From: Hydrogenophaga sp. SL48
Lineage (GTDB): Bacteria; Pseudomonadota; Gammaproteobacteria; Burkholderiales; Burkholderiaceae_C
Length of the DNA stretch: 64,000 nucleotides
Reading direction: 5' to 3'
NCBI RefSeq assembly: GCF_021729865.1
Contig: NZ_CP063400.1
Coordinates: 1 to 64,000 of the forward strand
Made by a program: the position numbers and the translations under genes. Below, piece after piece: positions 8,536 to 17,865 of this stretch. The notes under the pieces are model-generated. The model did no database searches. It was not told where the DNA came from and saw only the letters and a program-made list of their open reading frames with translations. Position 1 is the first letter of the stretch. Each line of letters starts with the position of its first letter.

Positions 8536-9636
8536 TCAGAACTTGACCACTGCCATGGCGTTCTTGACCGTTTTGACGCCCTCGATCGAGCGCACAGTGG
8601 CAATGGCACCCTGGCTAATGACTTCGCTCTTGGCGAAACCAGAAAGAATGACGACGCCATTGGTCGTTTCGACCGCGATCTTGCTCGCCACCATGTCCTC
8701 TTCGAGCTTTCGCTTGACTTGCTGCGTAATAGCGTAATCGATTGGACTGCTGTAGTTGAAATCGACAATTACGATATCGTTCGTCACTGACTTGACACCT
8801 TTGATTTGCGAAGCCAGCTTTGCCACCGTCAATTTTGCATCGTTGGAACCAACGAACCCACGCAACATTATCGAGTCCTTGGCCGCCGCAACCACCACAT
8901 TGGAGTGTTTCAGGGTAGCGTCAGAACGAATTGCTGCTTTTACTGTCGCGGCTATTGCCTCGCTGCCCGCAATTTGAAGCAAGCCGGATGCGTATGACTC
9001 CGGGATCGCGTAGGTGACCTGCTGTGCCGTATCGTCACCAGCCCAAGCTATTGCAACGACTTTTTTCGTCTGCGGGTCGAACACAGGCCCCCCGCTATTG
9101 CCGCGGTTGATCCCCAAGGTGGTTTGCCAGCGGCCCTTCGGGCCCGACCGATTGCTAAGAATTCCGGTTGCAGGCGACAGATCCGATTTTCCGGGGAAAC
9201 CGAGAGCATAAAGTGGCGCGTCGAGGCGCAACCCGCCGCTGTTGCCGAACTGCGCAATTTGAAGCTTTAAATCGGCTGGTATCTGCAAGGCAAGGAGTAC
9301 AAGATCGAGGTCGCCCTCTCGCTTCACCACTTCCACTGGGTATTTCGCACTGTTCCGCGAACCGATCGATCCCCAGGTTTTCACTATCGTTTCCCGGGTT
9401 TCCTCGAGCACTACATGATTGGCGGAAATCATGTGTCCGTACTCAGTGACGACAAAGCCGGTGCCGGAACTATCCTCTCGTACTCCAGTTCCATCTTTAT
9501 TGACGCGCTCCGAGTGAATGAAAACGACAACATTTTGGTTTGCCGTCCTGATCCCCGAGTAGTCCTGAGCACCCACGCCCGTACTCGCAACGCCCACCAG
9601 GAATATCAAACCACACCTTTTGCCGATGTCGATCAT
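8536..9636 (-). CDS. Secreted trypsin-like protease with two BON domains
   Basis: A 366-residue periplasmic protein. A signal peptide ends at GVGA (residues 1-23). The trypsin-fold domain (about 30-235) has a complete S1C-type triad: H74 in SANHVV, D111 in GDLDLVLL and S181 in GNSGGPV. Instead of the PDZ domains of DegP/HtrA, two BON domains follow (about 230-290 and 300-366; conserved GV.SVTNDI and GV.TVKNAM). BON domains bind phospholipid or envelope components, so it may act at a membrane surface. It is 21 bp from the convergent-coded start region of the next minus-strand gene, so an operon with 9658-10482 is likely. Confidence 0.85.
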   Translation of the reverse strand: MIDIGKRCGLIFLVGVASTGVGAQDYSGIRTANQNVVVFIHSERVNKDGTGVREDSSGTGFVVTEYGHMISANHVVLEETRETIVKTWGSIGSRNSAKYPVEVVKREGDLDLVLLALQIPADLKLQIAQFGNSGGLRLDAPLYALGFPGKSDLSPATGILSNRSGPKGRWQTTLGINRGNSGGPVFDPQTKKVVAIAWAGDDTAQQVTYAIPESYASGLLQIAGSEAIAATVKAAIRSDATLKHSNVVVAAAKDSIMLRGFVGSNDAKLTVAKLASQIKGVKSVTNDIVIVDFNYSSPIDYAITQQVKRKLEEDMVASKIAVETTNGVVILSGFAKSEVISQGAIATVRSIEGVKTVKNAMAVVKF

Positions 9637-9657
9637 TTTTTCCCCTTTGGCGGATGC

Positions 9658-10482
9658 TCAATAAGCATAGGATCCAGGATTGTGGATGATCTCGATGGAT
9701 GTCTTAGCGTTCAGCATCTGTTTTGGAGAAAACCAAAGGATGCGCTTAGATTGCGGGTTTTCATCAATGGAAATCTTCAGCGCACGATGACAGCAGAGCC
9801 ACGCGAGCTTTGAACAGTAAAAATCCGTGTCATCATTCAAGTCGAAATTCCAGAAGTTGTAGGGTTTTCCGACCTGCTTTCTGCTGAGTTCAACCACGTC
9901 ATTTCTTGCCGAGCTTGAGAAAGCCTTCAATCGACCCAACCAGATTGCAGAATCGAACCGCTCCTCAATCCAGTCTCGATACCGCACACGCACCACACCT
10001 TTTGTCATCAGGGCCTCTATGACCCAAGGCGTCCCTGCGGGATCAATATCGATGATTCCGACGTGCCCAACATAGAACGCCCCACCCGAATAAACACCTG
10101 GTTGGCCTAGTGCCTGGCCACCGGCATAAACGGCTATGAACTCTCTATAGTCCATGCCCTGAAGGACCTGGATGCGCTGTCTATCGAGCGGATCCGCTGT
10201 CGGCGCGCCCGCATGCTTCAGTAGGAACGCATCTCGTTCTGCCCTCCACAGCGCACGGTCATCTGCCGCCGAATTCGATGTACCGGCGTTATAGGGGACG
10301 TACGCTTGGGGCTTCTTTGGCCAAACGAAATCCCCAGCCTGAAAGAGCTGTGGGTTGGGCCGAGGAACGTCCGTTGGGGTGTTCGCATTCGAGGTGTCCG
10401 TCGTTGCCAACAGCGTGGACGCAGCCAGAATGCGCGCCATAAACGCTCGGCGGTCGTTCGTTTTAGAAGCCTGTACCTGCAT
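9658..10482 (-). CDS. YiiX-like permuted NlpC/P60 cysteine hydrolase
   Basis: A 274-residue protein. The start at 10482 is preceded by GGGAGGG; longer upstream reading is non-homologous. An N-terminal twin-arginine-like NDRRAFMARIL precedes a hydrophobic run ending in NANT, suggesting export. The C-terminal half has the circularly permuted papain-like layout of YiiX/YebB proteins: histidine in FYVGHVGIID, then a stretch ending VGKPYNF, and the putative nucleophile in DFYCSKLAW. Substrate is unknown; relatives are thought to cut amide or acyl bonds in cell-wall or lipid substrates. It lies directly upstream of the BON protease on the same strand. Confidence 0.75.
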   Translation of the reverse strand: MQVQASKTNDRRAFMARILAASTLLATTDTSNANTPTDVPRPNPQLFQAGDFVWPKKPQAYVPYNAGTSNSAADDRALWRAERDAFLLKHAGAPTADPLDRQRIQVLQGMDYREFIAVYAGGQALGQPGVYSGGAFYVGHVGIIDIDPAGTPWVIEALMTKGVVRVRYRDWIEERFDSAIWLGRLKAFSSSARNDVVELSRKQVGKPYNFWNFDLNDDTDFYCSKLAWLCCHRALKISIDENPQSKRILWFSPKQMLNAKTSIEIIHNPGSYAY

Positions 10483-10767
10483 GGCACATCCCTCCCGGTG
10501 CTCGGACCTGAAGAAGTTTCGCGACTGGCGCTCGCCTTTCGACGTGACCTCAGCCGGCAGCAAAGCGTACATCTTTTCGCACAGGAACACCAGCCATTGA
10601 GAGCGCGGGCACGGCAGCGTGCGCTCGTCAAATTCGAGCTGGAGGAACCTCGCCGCAGCCGGTGAGTGGCTTCGGATCGCACTACCCGGCGCACTCCGGC
10701 ATTCCCCCGGTCAGCCAGTGGGTGCTGTCACTACCCATCCCGCTGCGCCTGCTCCTTGACGAACTAA

Positions 10768-11937
10768 GGAAGGTCTGCAAAACCCCAGCGCCTCTGGCCC
10801 GATGTGAGACAGTGACGACATGAAGCAAATGAGCCAGGGCGAGAGTGGATTCGAGCGTAAGACCAAGAGGACGCGCAAGCGCGAGTTCCTGGACGAGATG
10901 GACCTGGTGGTGCCCTGGGCGGAGCTGGTTTCGCTGATCACGCCGCACACACCCGCACCCGGCTCCAAGGGCGGACGCCCGCCGTTTGCTTTCGAGACCA
11001 TGCTGCGCATCCACTTCCTGCAGCAGTGGTTCAACCTCTCGGACCCGGCGATGGAAGAGGCGCTGTACGACACCCCCATGTTTCGCGAGTTTGCGGGCCT
11101 GGACGCAGGGGAAGACAACCTGCCCGACGAGAGCACCATTCTTCGGTTCCGCCACCTGCTCGAAGCCCACAACCTGAGCGTGCAGATCCTGGCCACGGTC
11201 AACGCCACGCTGGCGGCCAAGGGCCTGCTGCTCAAGAGCGGCACGGTGGTCGATGCCACGCTGATCGCCGCACCGAGTTCGACCAAGAACAGCAATGGTG
11301 AACGCGACCCCGAGATGCACCAGACCAAGAAGGGCAACCAGTGGCACTTCGGCATGAAGGCGCACATTGGGGTCGATGCAGACTCGGGCCTGGTGCACAC
11401 GATGGTGGGCACGGCGGCCAACGTCAACGATGTGACGCAGGCGCACGCGCTGGTGCACGGAGAGGAAACCAATGTTCTGGCCGACGCGGGCTATCAGGGC
11501 GTGGACAAGCGAGCAGAGACCCAAGGCATCAGCGTCAACTGGCACGAGGCCATGCGACCGGGCAAGCGCAGGGCGCTGGACAGGAGCACACCGATGGGCG
11601 CGATCCTGGATCAGCTGGAGCAGGCCAAGGCGCCCATCCGGGCCAAGGTCGAACACCCGTTCCGGGTGATCAAGCGCCAGTTCGGGCACGTGAAGGTTCG
11701 CTACCGCGGGCTGCCAAGAACACTGCGCAGTGCACACGCTGTTTGCGCTGTCCAACCTGTGGATGGTGCGACGCAGGTTGCTGCAGGAGACGCGGGGATG
11801 AGTGCGTCTGCGGGCGGCCAGAGGGCCGCAAACCGGGGCGAAACCGGTCTTGAAATGGGCCTCGTGAGCCGGAAATCGCCGTCATCTGAAACTGCTTGCA
11901 TCAACTCACGCTGCGGCGGGTGTTGTGCAGACCTTCC
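10768..11937 (+). mobile_element. IS5-family insertion sequence, probably inactive
   Basis: A 1170-bp element bounded by inverted repeats GGAAGGTCTGCAAAAC (10768-10783) and the complement of GGAAGGTCTGCACAAC (11922-11937). Flanks are CTAA on the left and CTAG on the right; IS5-group elements duplicate a 4-bp YTAR target, so the two flanks match at CTA only. The single transposase gene is frameshifted near its 3' end. Confidence 0.8.
10820..11801 (+). pseudogene. IS5-family DDE transposase with C-terminal frameshifts
   Basis: The intact part holds the family core: GGRPPFAFETMLRIHFLQQW, first aspartate in TVVDATLIAAPSS, second in LADAGYQGVDKR, and glutamate in KVEHPFRVIKRQFG. After VRYRGL two single-base losses (near 11713 and 11731) shift the frame twice. 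The expected ending HTLFALSNLWMVRRRLL is readable in another frame, with its stop at 11799-11801. The uncorrected frame runs on to 11941. Loss of the C-terminal helix probably kills activity, unless the indels are assembly errors. Confidence 0.75.
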
Positions 11938-11979
11938 CTAGAAGTAGGGATTGGAAAACGTGCAGGCCGGAACAGAAAA

Positions 11980-12945
11980 CTAGACCTTCACGCCCACCGT
12001 CGCCCACGCGCCGCCAATCGCATCAGGAGCATTGCTAAGTTCAGGCAATACCTTGCCTGCAGCGATAATTGTCAGCCGCGCGAAATCTGAAAAAGAAGCC
12101 TTAGGAATTGAGCAGGCAGATGTCATTGCGTTAATCCAAACTCTAGCTGCCCCGAGCCAGGACGGCAACTGACCAAGCGCGACACAACTCAGGAAAAAAG
12201 CGTAATTCGGAATACCGGAGTTGATGTGCGGCTCTCCGCCCACACTGTAATCAGAGTAATGCTTCGGCTGAATTGTCATTGATAGCGGGGACTGAGGATT
12301 CTCAAGATTGCGCAAATAGCGCCAGCCCCTCGCAAGCGCCAAAGGCCCGAGCAAAGGTCCAGCAAGTCCCCAGTCGGGATTTTCAAATTCAGCGTTCATC
12401 CACTGTCGGAAGGAAACCCCAAGCACATCCGATATACTCTCATTTAGGGCGCCTGCCTCACCCTCGTACTCAAACTCTGATGTGAACTGCGTGAAGCCGT
12501 GCAATACTTCATGTGCTACAAAATCGGCTGCTGATGTAAAATCAGTAAACATCAATCCATCACCGCTTCCGAAAACACACTGAGCACCATCCCAAAATGC
12601 GTTGCTGTAAGCGCGGCTGTAGGTAACGCTGGAATCAATCCGCAAGCCCTTACCGTCAATGGAGTCTCGAGAGGCCACCTCATCCAAAAACACTCGAAAA
12701 CGGCTGGTAAACGCCCAAGCTCGCAATTCGGAACTCTCCTTTGACAATGCAGGATACATTACTTCCCTTCCAGGAAGCACCTCGCCGCTATCGCAATTGA
12801 AAATGGCAACCCGCCCTGATGCTCGTATCGTTCTGTCCTGTACCAAACGAGCAGGTAATCGGGTTGAAGCTTCAAGAGCACGACGACAGTGTTCGGGAAT
12901 ATGATCCAGCGCGGCAAGCCGCAACAAAAGACTTGCCGGCAACAT
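11980..12945 (-). CDS. Thermolysin-like (M4) metalloprotease
   Basis: A 321-residue zinc metalloprotease without a signal peptide, similar in build to protealysin-type short M4 enzymes. Zinc ligands and catalytic residues are present: HEVLH (145-149) and the downstream glutamate in GALNESISD (E169). A short N-terminal precursor (MLPASLLLRLAALDHIPEHC) precedes the catalytic domain. The start at 12945 is chosen because the upstream gene stops at 12947; homology also begins there. Two-gene operon with the caspase-like protein: the genes are separated by a single base. IS5 was inserted just downstream without hitting the coding region. Substrate unknown. Confidence 0.85.
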   Translation of the reverse strand: MLPASLLLRLAALDHIPEHCRRALEASTRLPARLVQDRTIRASGRVAIFNCDSGEVLPGREVMYPALSKESSELRAWAFTSRFRVFLDEVASRDSIDGKGLRIDSSVTYSRAYSNAFWDGAQCVFGSGDGLMFTDFTSAADFVAHEVLHGFTQFTSEFEYEGEAGALNESISDVLGVSFRQWMNAEFENPDWGLAGPLLGPLALARGWRYLRNLENPQSPLSMTIQPKHYSDYSVGGEPHINSGIPNYAFFLSCVALGQLPSWLGAARVWINAMTSACSIPKASFSDFARLTIIAAGKVLPELSNAPDAIGGAWATVGVKV

Positions 12946-12946
12946 G

Positions 12947-13873
12947 CTATGACACGATCCGAGACAGGCTCTTGATGCTTCCCGAAAGGTAATAGGCCGT
13001 CTTAGTCTCAGGGCTGATCGCAAGGCGGTCGTTGTAGACATCAAAGTCCAGCAGCGCCTTGTCGGTGAAGAGAAGATGGATCTTTCCTGTTATAAAACCA
13101 GAAACCATCGCATCCATTTCGAGCGCTGGGGGCAAAAACAGGCTGCTGGCAGCGCTCTTTGCTGCGATGCCGTCGATTACCGTCGTTGTAGCGACGGCAT
13201 TTTTTTGAAGCGTAAGCGTAATGGCGATTTCTTCAATGTCGGCGACAGTGTAATCTTTGCCGCCAACCTCAAATTCCAGTGGAGTGCCCATCATCAGCAA
13301 ATGCGGAGTTGGTGCCGAGATAGGGTCGGGCTTGTGCGTCGGCGTTGCCACTTGCCACACAGTCCCGTTCTCCCACCACAGCTTTTGCCCATTGTTGTAG
13401 AGAAATCCTGTTCCTGCTCGAACTGCTCGACCGCAGCGCCGGGCCATTGCATACAGAAGATCTGCGCCGTCTTGACCCGCGCCTGTATGGCATGACCAGA
13501 TTGAAACAAGCGTAATTCGCGAAGGATTGATCTTGTCAAGTTCCGGCCCCCAAGCGTATTCGTTCCAACTCTGAATGATGGTATTCACGTCAAACGGCCC
13601 GCTTTGACCCATACCTGTCTCTAGAATGCCTTCATTGCCATGCCCACCAATGTTAAGTTCTCCCGTACTTGCCGCGCCTGCCACCTCAATGAGCGCACTC
13701 AATGAATTGCTGACTGCTTGCGAAGTGGATCCGTGACGAAGTGGCTGCCAAAAGCAAGCTGCCAAGCCATTATTCGCACCATCATCTGGGCCACTCGAGA
13801 TAGTGTTCTTAGCTCCGATTCCTGCCAAAACGGGGGCAGGATAGGCAAACTGATTCAGAGGTAAACGTTTCAT
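12947..13873 (-). CDS. Caspase-like (clan CD, DUF4347-type) protein
   Basis: A 308-residue protein. Residues 70-160 show the clan CD cysteine-peptidase pattern: strand then H78 in NIGGHGNEG, strand then C128 in LVSIWSCHTGAG, followed by a helix and a VRAGTGF strand, close to DUF4347. The remainder is a beta-rich C-terminal region of unknown type. No signal peptide. The start is supported by GGGGAG 7 bases upstream. It directly precedes the M4 metalloprotease gene, suggesting a proteolytic cascade or precursor and processor pair. Catalysis is inferred from the H/C pair only; it might be a structural relative. Confidence 0.6.
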   Translation of the reverse strand: MKRLPLNQFAYPAPVLAGIGAKNTISSGPDDGANNGLAACFWQPLRHGSTSQAVSNSLSALIEVAGAASTGELNIGGHGNEGILETGMGQSGPFDVNTIIQSWNEYAWGPELDKINPSRITLVSIWSCHTGAGQDGADLLYAMARRCGRAVRAGTGFLYNNGQKLWWENGTVWQVATPTHKPDPISAPTPHLLMMGTPLEFEVGGKDYTVADIEEIAITLTLQKNAVATTTVIDGIAAKSAASSLFLPPALEMDAMVSGFITGKIHLLFTDKALLDFDVYNDRLAISPETKTAYYLSGSIKSLSRIVS

Positions 13874-14413
13874 ACTTATCTCCCCGTGTATTGGTCTCCG
13901 CAGGTGTAGCGGGAACTAGCGCGGAATGCACCCTCAAAAATCCGAATTGACGCACCCCGCGGAACGTGCTAGCTGCTGGGCCGACGCGGCCCAGCTCGCC
14001 CGTTCCGCCTGCCATAGCTGAACCTCGCGTCGGTGTTGCTGCCGAAATTTCCTTTTCCGCGCCGCTGAGCTTCAAGCTACCTAGCCCGCCGCACGCGCTT
14101 TATGTGCAGCGCCGGGGTTGTGTCGCACAGGCTGTTTTGTGCGAGCGTGCCCAGCTGGGTTCTGCGGAATGTCGGCTTCTTGGCAGCAACATCGGCGAAA
14201 TGAAGGTCTGCAGTGGGTCGAGAGCGTGAGTTCGACCCTTCGTGCAGCGGACATTCGACCATGAGTTGGCGGAGCAACCGGTGGACTGCCACGCTGGATG
14301 ACTGCAGCCCTCTCGATACCTGTCATTGATGCCGCCGTGCCGCTGGGTGAGCCGATGACGACTTCGTGCCAGGCACCGTGAACTCAGCTCCCGGGCCCGA
14401 CCGACGGCTGTCG
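13874..14413. other. 540 bp without a supported gene
   Basis: Between the caspase-like gene and IS91 copy 2 I find no convincing coding sequence. There is a hairpin GGGTCGA...TCGACCC (about 14216-14239) lying between GAATGTC (14166) and GACATTC (about 14250), a pattern of dispersed intergenic inverted repeats. The minus-strand promoter and ribosome site of the caspase-like gene lie at the left end. Confidence 0.4.
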
Positions 14414-14754
14414 TTAAGGCTTGTGTGACACCTGCCCAGCCGCACAAGCGGTCGAGCACCCTCACTGCTGTCGGGCAGGTGTTGCATAAGCCTCGAGGGA
14501 GGAAACCGCGGCGACCGCTACGGTAGTTGTCGAGCGCGGTGGCTATGGCGATTGCTCTACGCTTGCGTCGCGAGTTGGCGGCCTACGACTGAGCATCGAC
14601 ACCTCATCGATGACCGCAGGCGCCCGTGCGTGTGCCACTTCGATACGGCAGCAGCTCTTGGCCGAGCCTGCGCAGACGCTGACCAGGCGACGCACGCAGC
14701 AGCCCACCGAACGCCATGTCCAGCGTCGAGTTGATCGGCGGTGTTCGAGCGTGG

Positions 14755-15936
14755 TCATGATGCCGGCGGCGCCCGAATCGAGCAGTCGCGCAAGAAGACC
14801 TGCAGCACCGTCATCGCGTGGCCGCAGTGCGCGCAGACGAAGGTCGGACGTGGCGAGTCCAAGCCATCGGTGGCCGGCGCTTGCGGCGATGACGGCGTCA
14901 CCTGCAACAACTGGCGCGCCAGCGCCAGGTTGTCCCGCCGGTTGCTGTTGGCCAGCAGGCCGTAGTGCCGAATCCGGTGGAAGCCGCCCGGCAGCACATG
15001 CAGCAGGAAGCGGCGCATGAACTCCTGCGGGCTCAGCGTCATCGCCTTGTGGCGCGTCTTCCCTGTGGCGCGATAGTCCTTCCAGCGGAAGGTGACACCG
15101 CGCTCGTCCATCGCCAGCAGCCGGCTGTTGGAGATGGCCACGCGGTGCGTGTATCGCGACAGGTAGGCCAGCACCGCCTGCGGCCCGGCGAATGGCCGCT
15201 TGGCATAGACCACCCACTCGCACTGGCGCAGCGGCGCAAGCCAGGCCTTGAAGGTCACGGGTTCAGCCAGCGCCGCGTGTTCACCGAAGAACCTGAGTGC
15301 GCCGCCATCGTGCAGCCGCTGCAGTTCCTCCAGGAAGCGGCGCCTGAACAGCCGCGACAGCACGCGCACCGGCAGGAAGAACCCCGGGCGGCAGGCTACC
15401 CAAGTCTTGCCGTCGGGCGCAAACCCGCCGCCTGGCACGATGCCGTGCACGTGCGGGTGGTGGGTCAGTGCCGAGCCCCAGGTGTGCAGCACCAGTGTGG
15501 CGCCGATGTGGGCGCCCAAGTGCTTGGGATCGGCCGCGATACGCTGCAGCGTCTCGGCGGCGATGTCGAACAGCAAGCCGTACAGCGCCGCCTTGTTCTG
15601 GTACGCGATGTCGGCGATCGGTGCAGGCAGCGTGAAGACCACGTGGTAGTACTCCACCGGCAGCAGATCGGCCTGGCGCGCATCCAGCCAGCGCTTGGCT
15701 GCGCTGCTCTGGCACTTCGGACAGTGCCGGTTGCGGCACGAGTTGTAGGAGACCTCGTCTTGGCCGCAGCCGTCGCAGCGCAGGACATGGCCACCCAGTG
15801 CCGCCGTGCGGCACTGGGTGATGGCCGACATCACCTTGAGCTGCGCCAGGCTCAGGTGACCACGCTGGGCGTCAGGCCAGGCGGGTCCATGGGCACGGAA
15901 GATGTCGGCGACCTCCAGGGCGAGTCGCCCCTGCAC
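14755..15936 (-). CDS. IS91-family HUH transposase (copy 2)
   Basis: Protein-identical twin of the transposase at 342-1523, 393 residues, with the same HPHVHGIVPGGG metal site, zinc-binding cysteine clusters and tyrosine region. Perfect identity implies a recent duplication or ongoing gene conversion between the copies. It follows its integrase by 12 bp on the minus strand. Confidence 0.92.
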   Translation of the reverse strand: MQGRLALEVADIFRAHGPAWPDAQRGHLSLAQLKVMSAITQCRTAALGGHVLRCDGCGQDEVSYNSCRNRHCPKCQSSAAKRWLDARQADLLPVEYYHVVFTLPAPIADIAYQNKAALYGLLFDIAAETLQRIAADPKHLGAHIGATLVLHTWGSALTHHPHVHGIVPGGGFAPDGKTWVACRPGFFLPVRVLSRLFRRRFLEELQRLHDGGALRFFGEHAALAEPVTFKAWLAPLRQCEWVVYAKRPFAGPQAVLAYLSRYTHRVAISNSRLLAMDERGVTFRWKDYRATGKTRHKAMTLSPQEFMRRFLLHVLPGGFHRIRHYGLLANSNRRDNLALARQLLQVTPSSPQAPATDGLDSPRPTFVCAHCGHAMTVLQVFLRDCSIRAPPAS

Positions 15937-15948
15937 GATGGCGTACGA

Positions 15949-16884
15949 CTACAGGGCTGGCGGCTGCGGTGCAGGTTCGGGCGCTGGTTCGCCTGCGGGC
16001 TTGGCGGACGTGTGATCCAGAGGGCTGATGACCCGGCGCAGCAGGTCGGTGGCCACGGCGGCGTACAGGGTCGTGGTGTCCAGCCGCTTGTGCCCGAGCA
16101 GCACCTGGATGACACGGATATCGACCTTCTGCTCCAGCAGGTGGGTGGCAAAGGCATGGCGCAGGCCGTGCGGGGTGATGCGCTTGTCGATGCCGGCCGT
16201 CGCGGCGGCCAGGTGCACGGCGCGGTTGAGCTGGCGCGCGGTCACGTGATCGGTGGGGTCCAGGCCCGGGAACAGCCAACCACCGTGCCGGATCTTGCCC
16301 TGGGCATGGCCAAGCCTCCACCAGGCACGCAGCCGCTCCAGCAGCACGGGGCTGAGCATGGCGTAGCGATCCTTGCGGCCTTTGCCCTGCTCCACGCGCA
16401 GTGTCATGCGCTCGCCGTCGATGTCGCCGACCTTGAGCGAGACGACTTCGCTGACGCGCAGGCCCGCGCCATAGGCCACCGACATGGCAGCCTGGTGCTT
16501 GAGGTTGGGCGCGGCGGCGATCAGGCGGCCGACTTCCTCGGGACTCAGGATCACCGGCAACTTGCGCGGCACGGCCACGTTCGTCATCTTGAGCATGAGC
16601 TCCGGCCGGCCCAGCGTGATGTCGAAGAAGAACTTCAGCCCGGTGATGGTGGCGTTGATGGTGACTGGGCCGGTGCCGGTGTCCACCAGGTGCAACTGGA
16701 AGCGGCGCAGATCCTCGGCGGTGGCGGTGTGCGGCGAGCGGCCGAGGAAGGTGGCGAGCTTGCGCACGGCGCGGATGTAGCCGTCCTGCGTGTGCTCTGC
16801 GAACTGGCGCATGCGCATGTCGTCGAGCATGCGTTGGCGCAGCGGCGAGACGGCCGCGGATGGGGTCGGGGTGCAAATGTCCAT
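15949..16884 (-). CDS. Tyrosine recombinase (integrase) of IS91 copy 2
   Basis: Protein-identical twin of the integrase at 1536-2471, with all signatures intact (GAGLRVSE, HGLRHAFATHLL, LGHKRLDTTT, LYAAV). First gene of the element's minus-strand operon; the CGAGGC/GCCTCG hairpin recurs in its leader at 16904-16920. Confidence 0.9.
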   Translation of the reverse strand: MDICTPTPSAAVSPLRQRMLDDMRMRQFAEHTQDGYIRAVRKLATFLGRSPHTATAEDLRRFQLHLVDTGTGPVTINATITGLKFFFDITLGRPELMLKMTNVAVPRKLPVILSPEEVGRLIAAAPNLKHQAAMSVAYGAGLRVSEVVSLKVGDIDGERMTLRVEQGKGRKDRYAMLSPVLLERLRAWWRLGHAQGKIRHGGWLFPGLDPTDHVTARQLNRAVHLAAATAGIDKRITPHGLRHAFATHLLEQKVDIRVIQVLLGHKRLDTTTLYAAVATDLLRRVISPLDHTSAKPAGEPAPEPAPQPPAL

Positions 16885-17122
16885 GATCCTGCTCCTGCGT
16901 GACCGAGGCGGATTGCCTCGACCGCCAACATCGCAGAATCACGGGCGCAACGAAACGCCACCAACGTAGCCGGAGCGTCTACCGCGCGAGCGGTTTAGTC
17001 CATCGCTGCACAACCGTCACTCAACTTCTTACAAAGTCCTCCGATCAGATTCGAATGGAACAAGCTGGACCAGCCCTAGTAAGCCACGGAAAACGGTTCT
17101 CCTGGAAGGCTGCGCAACCGGC

Positions 17123-17629
17123 TCAGCGAGACCCCGCCCGCCAGTCCCAGGGGGCAATTGCATGCTGATCGGACCAAAGGCCGCGGCGCCGGGATCGCGC
17201 ATCTTCTTCGGCATTCGCATAGAGCAGCCGGTCCGATGCACTCTGCTCACTGGCGTACTTCTTGTAGTGCCAGGCCCAGCCATGGACCACCAGTGCCAGG
17301 TTCACGTCCCGGCCGTCGCCTATCACTTTGCCCACCCAGCGACCGTAGCGGTCCTTCTTTTCTGTGAGCACCAGGACGACCTTCTGGAAGACCAGGGTGG
17401 AAAGGGCATCACGTGCGCGTTGCCCAAACGGCTGTCGGCGCTCCGGGGTGTCGATACCCGCAAGACGGATCTTGTGCTGCACCTTCTGGGCGTCCAGCAC
17501 AGTCAACGTGTCGCCGTCGGTGATGGATACGACCAGACCCTGGATGCTCTGAGCGTGCAGCAAGCCGCTGATCGACCAGCAGGCAACTAGCATCAGGAAA
17601 ATGCGCCAGTGGGAATTTCGACCGGTCAC
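17123..17629 (-). CDS. Secreted staphylococcal-nuclease-like (thermonuclease) protein
   Basis: SNase-fold nuclease. A signal peptide (hydrophobic IFLMLVACWSISGLLHA) precedes SIQGLVVSITDGDTLTVL. Key SNase elements are present: the DGDTL loop, RLAGIDTPERRQPFG with the catalytic arginine and acidic residue, and EKKDRYGRWVGKV. Calcium-dependent cleavage of DNA and RNA in the periplasm or outside is the family activity. The GTG at 17629 is chosen because it gives a basic n-region before the hydrophobic core; an ATG at 17593 is the alternative. The last 120 bp of IS91 flank lies just downstream; the gene itself looks intact. Confidence 0.8.
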   Translation of the reverse strand: MTGRNSHWRIFLMLVACWSISGLLHAQSIQGLVVSITDGDTLTVLDAQKVQHKIRLAGIDTPERRQPFGQRARDALSTLVFQKVVLVLTEKKDRYGRWVGKVIGDGRDVNLALVVHGWAWHYKKYASEQSASDRLLYANAEEDARSRRRGLWSDQHAIAPWDWRAGSR

Positions 17630-17865
17630 GGGGTGGGCCCTAAAACAATTTCCCGGACTGATCCGGTCGAACAGGCGCGTCACGGCATCTTCGGGGAGGA
17701 AGACTCTGGATGAGCAGAGGCCGGTGGCATGTCGGCTCCAGCACTTGGGGTCCAGGAATCCTGGCCTATCAGATCCTTCAGAAGTTGTCTGCACGCGGGC
17801 ACAGGATCATGACTTGGATCACGCCTAGCGGCCCCAAGAGATGAATCACAGGCAGTCCCGTTGAC

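Larger units (their letters stand above)
14414..17001 (-). mobile_element. IS91-family element, copy 2
   Basis: Second copy, offset by 14413 from copy 1 and in the same orientation. Both edges are visible here: shared sequence begins at TTAAGGCTTG (14414) and ends after TTTAGTCC (17001). No target duplication is evident, as expected for rolling-circle IS91 transposition. The 8-mer CGCTGCAC follows within 3 bp of the right end of both copies (2591-2598 and 17004-17011), the only flanking similarity. Confidence 0.88.

Noticed and set aside
10682..11755. Minus-strand frame opposite the IS5 transposase
   Set aside because: Antisense shadow of the DDE gene; no start site or conserved motif.
14160..14260. 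Inverted repeats suggesting an integron attC-like or recombination site
   Set aside because: The core GTTRRRY and simple attC architecture are not present; it looks like an ordinary intergenic hairpin.
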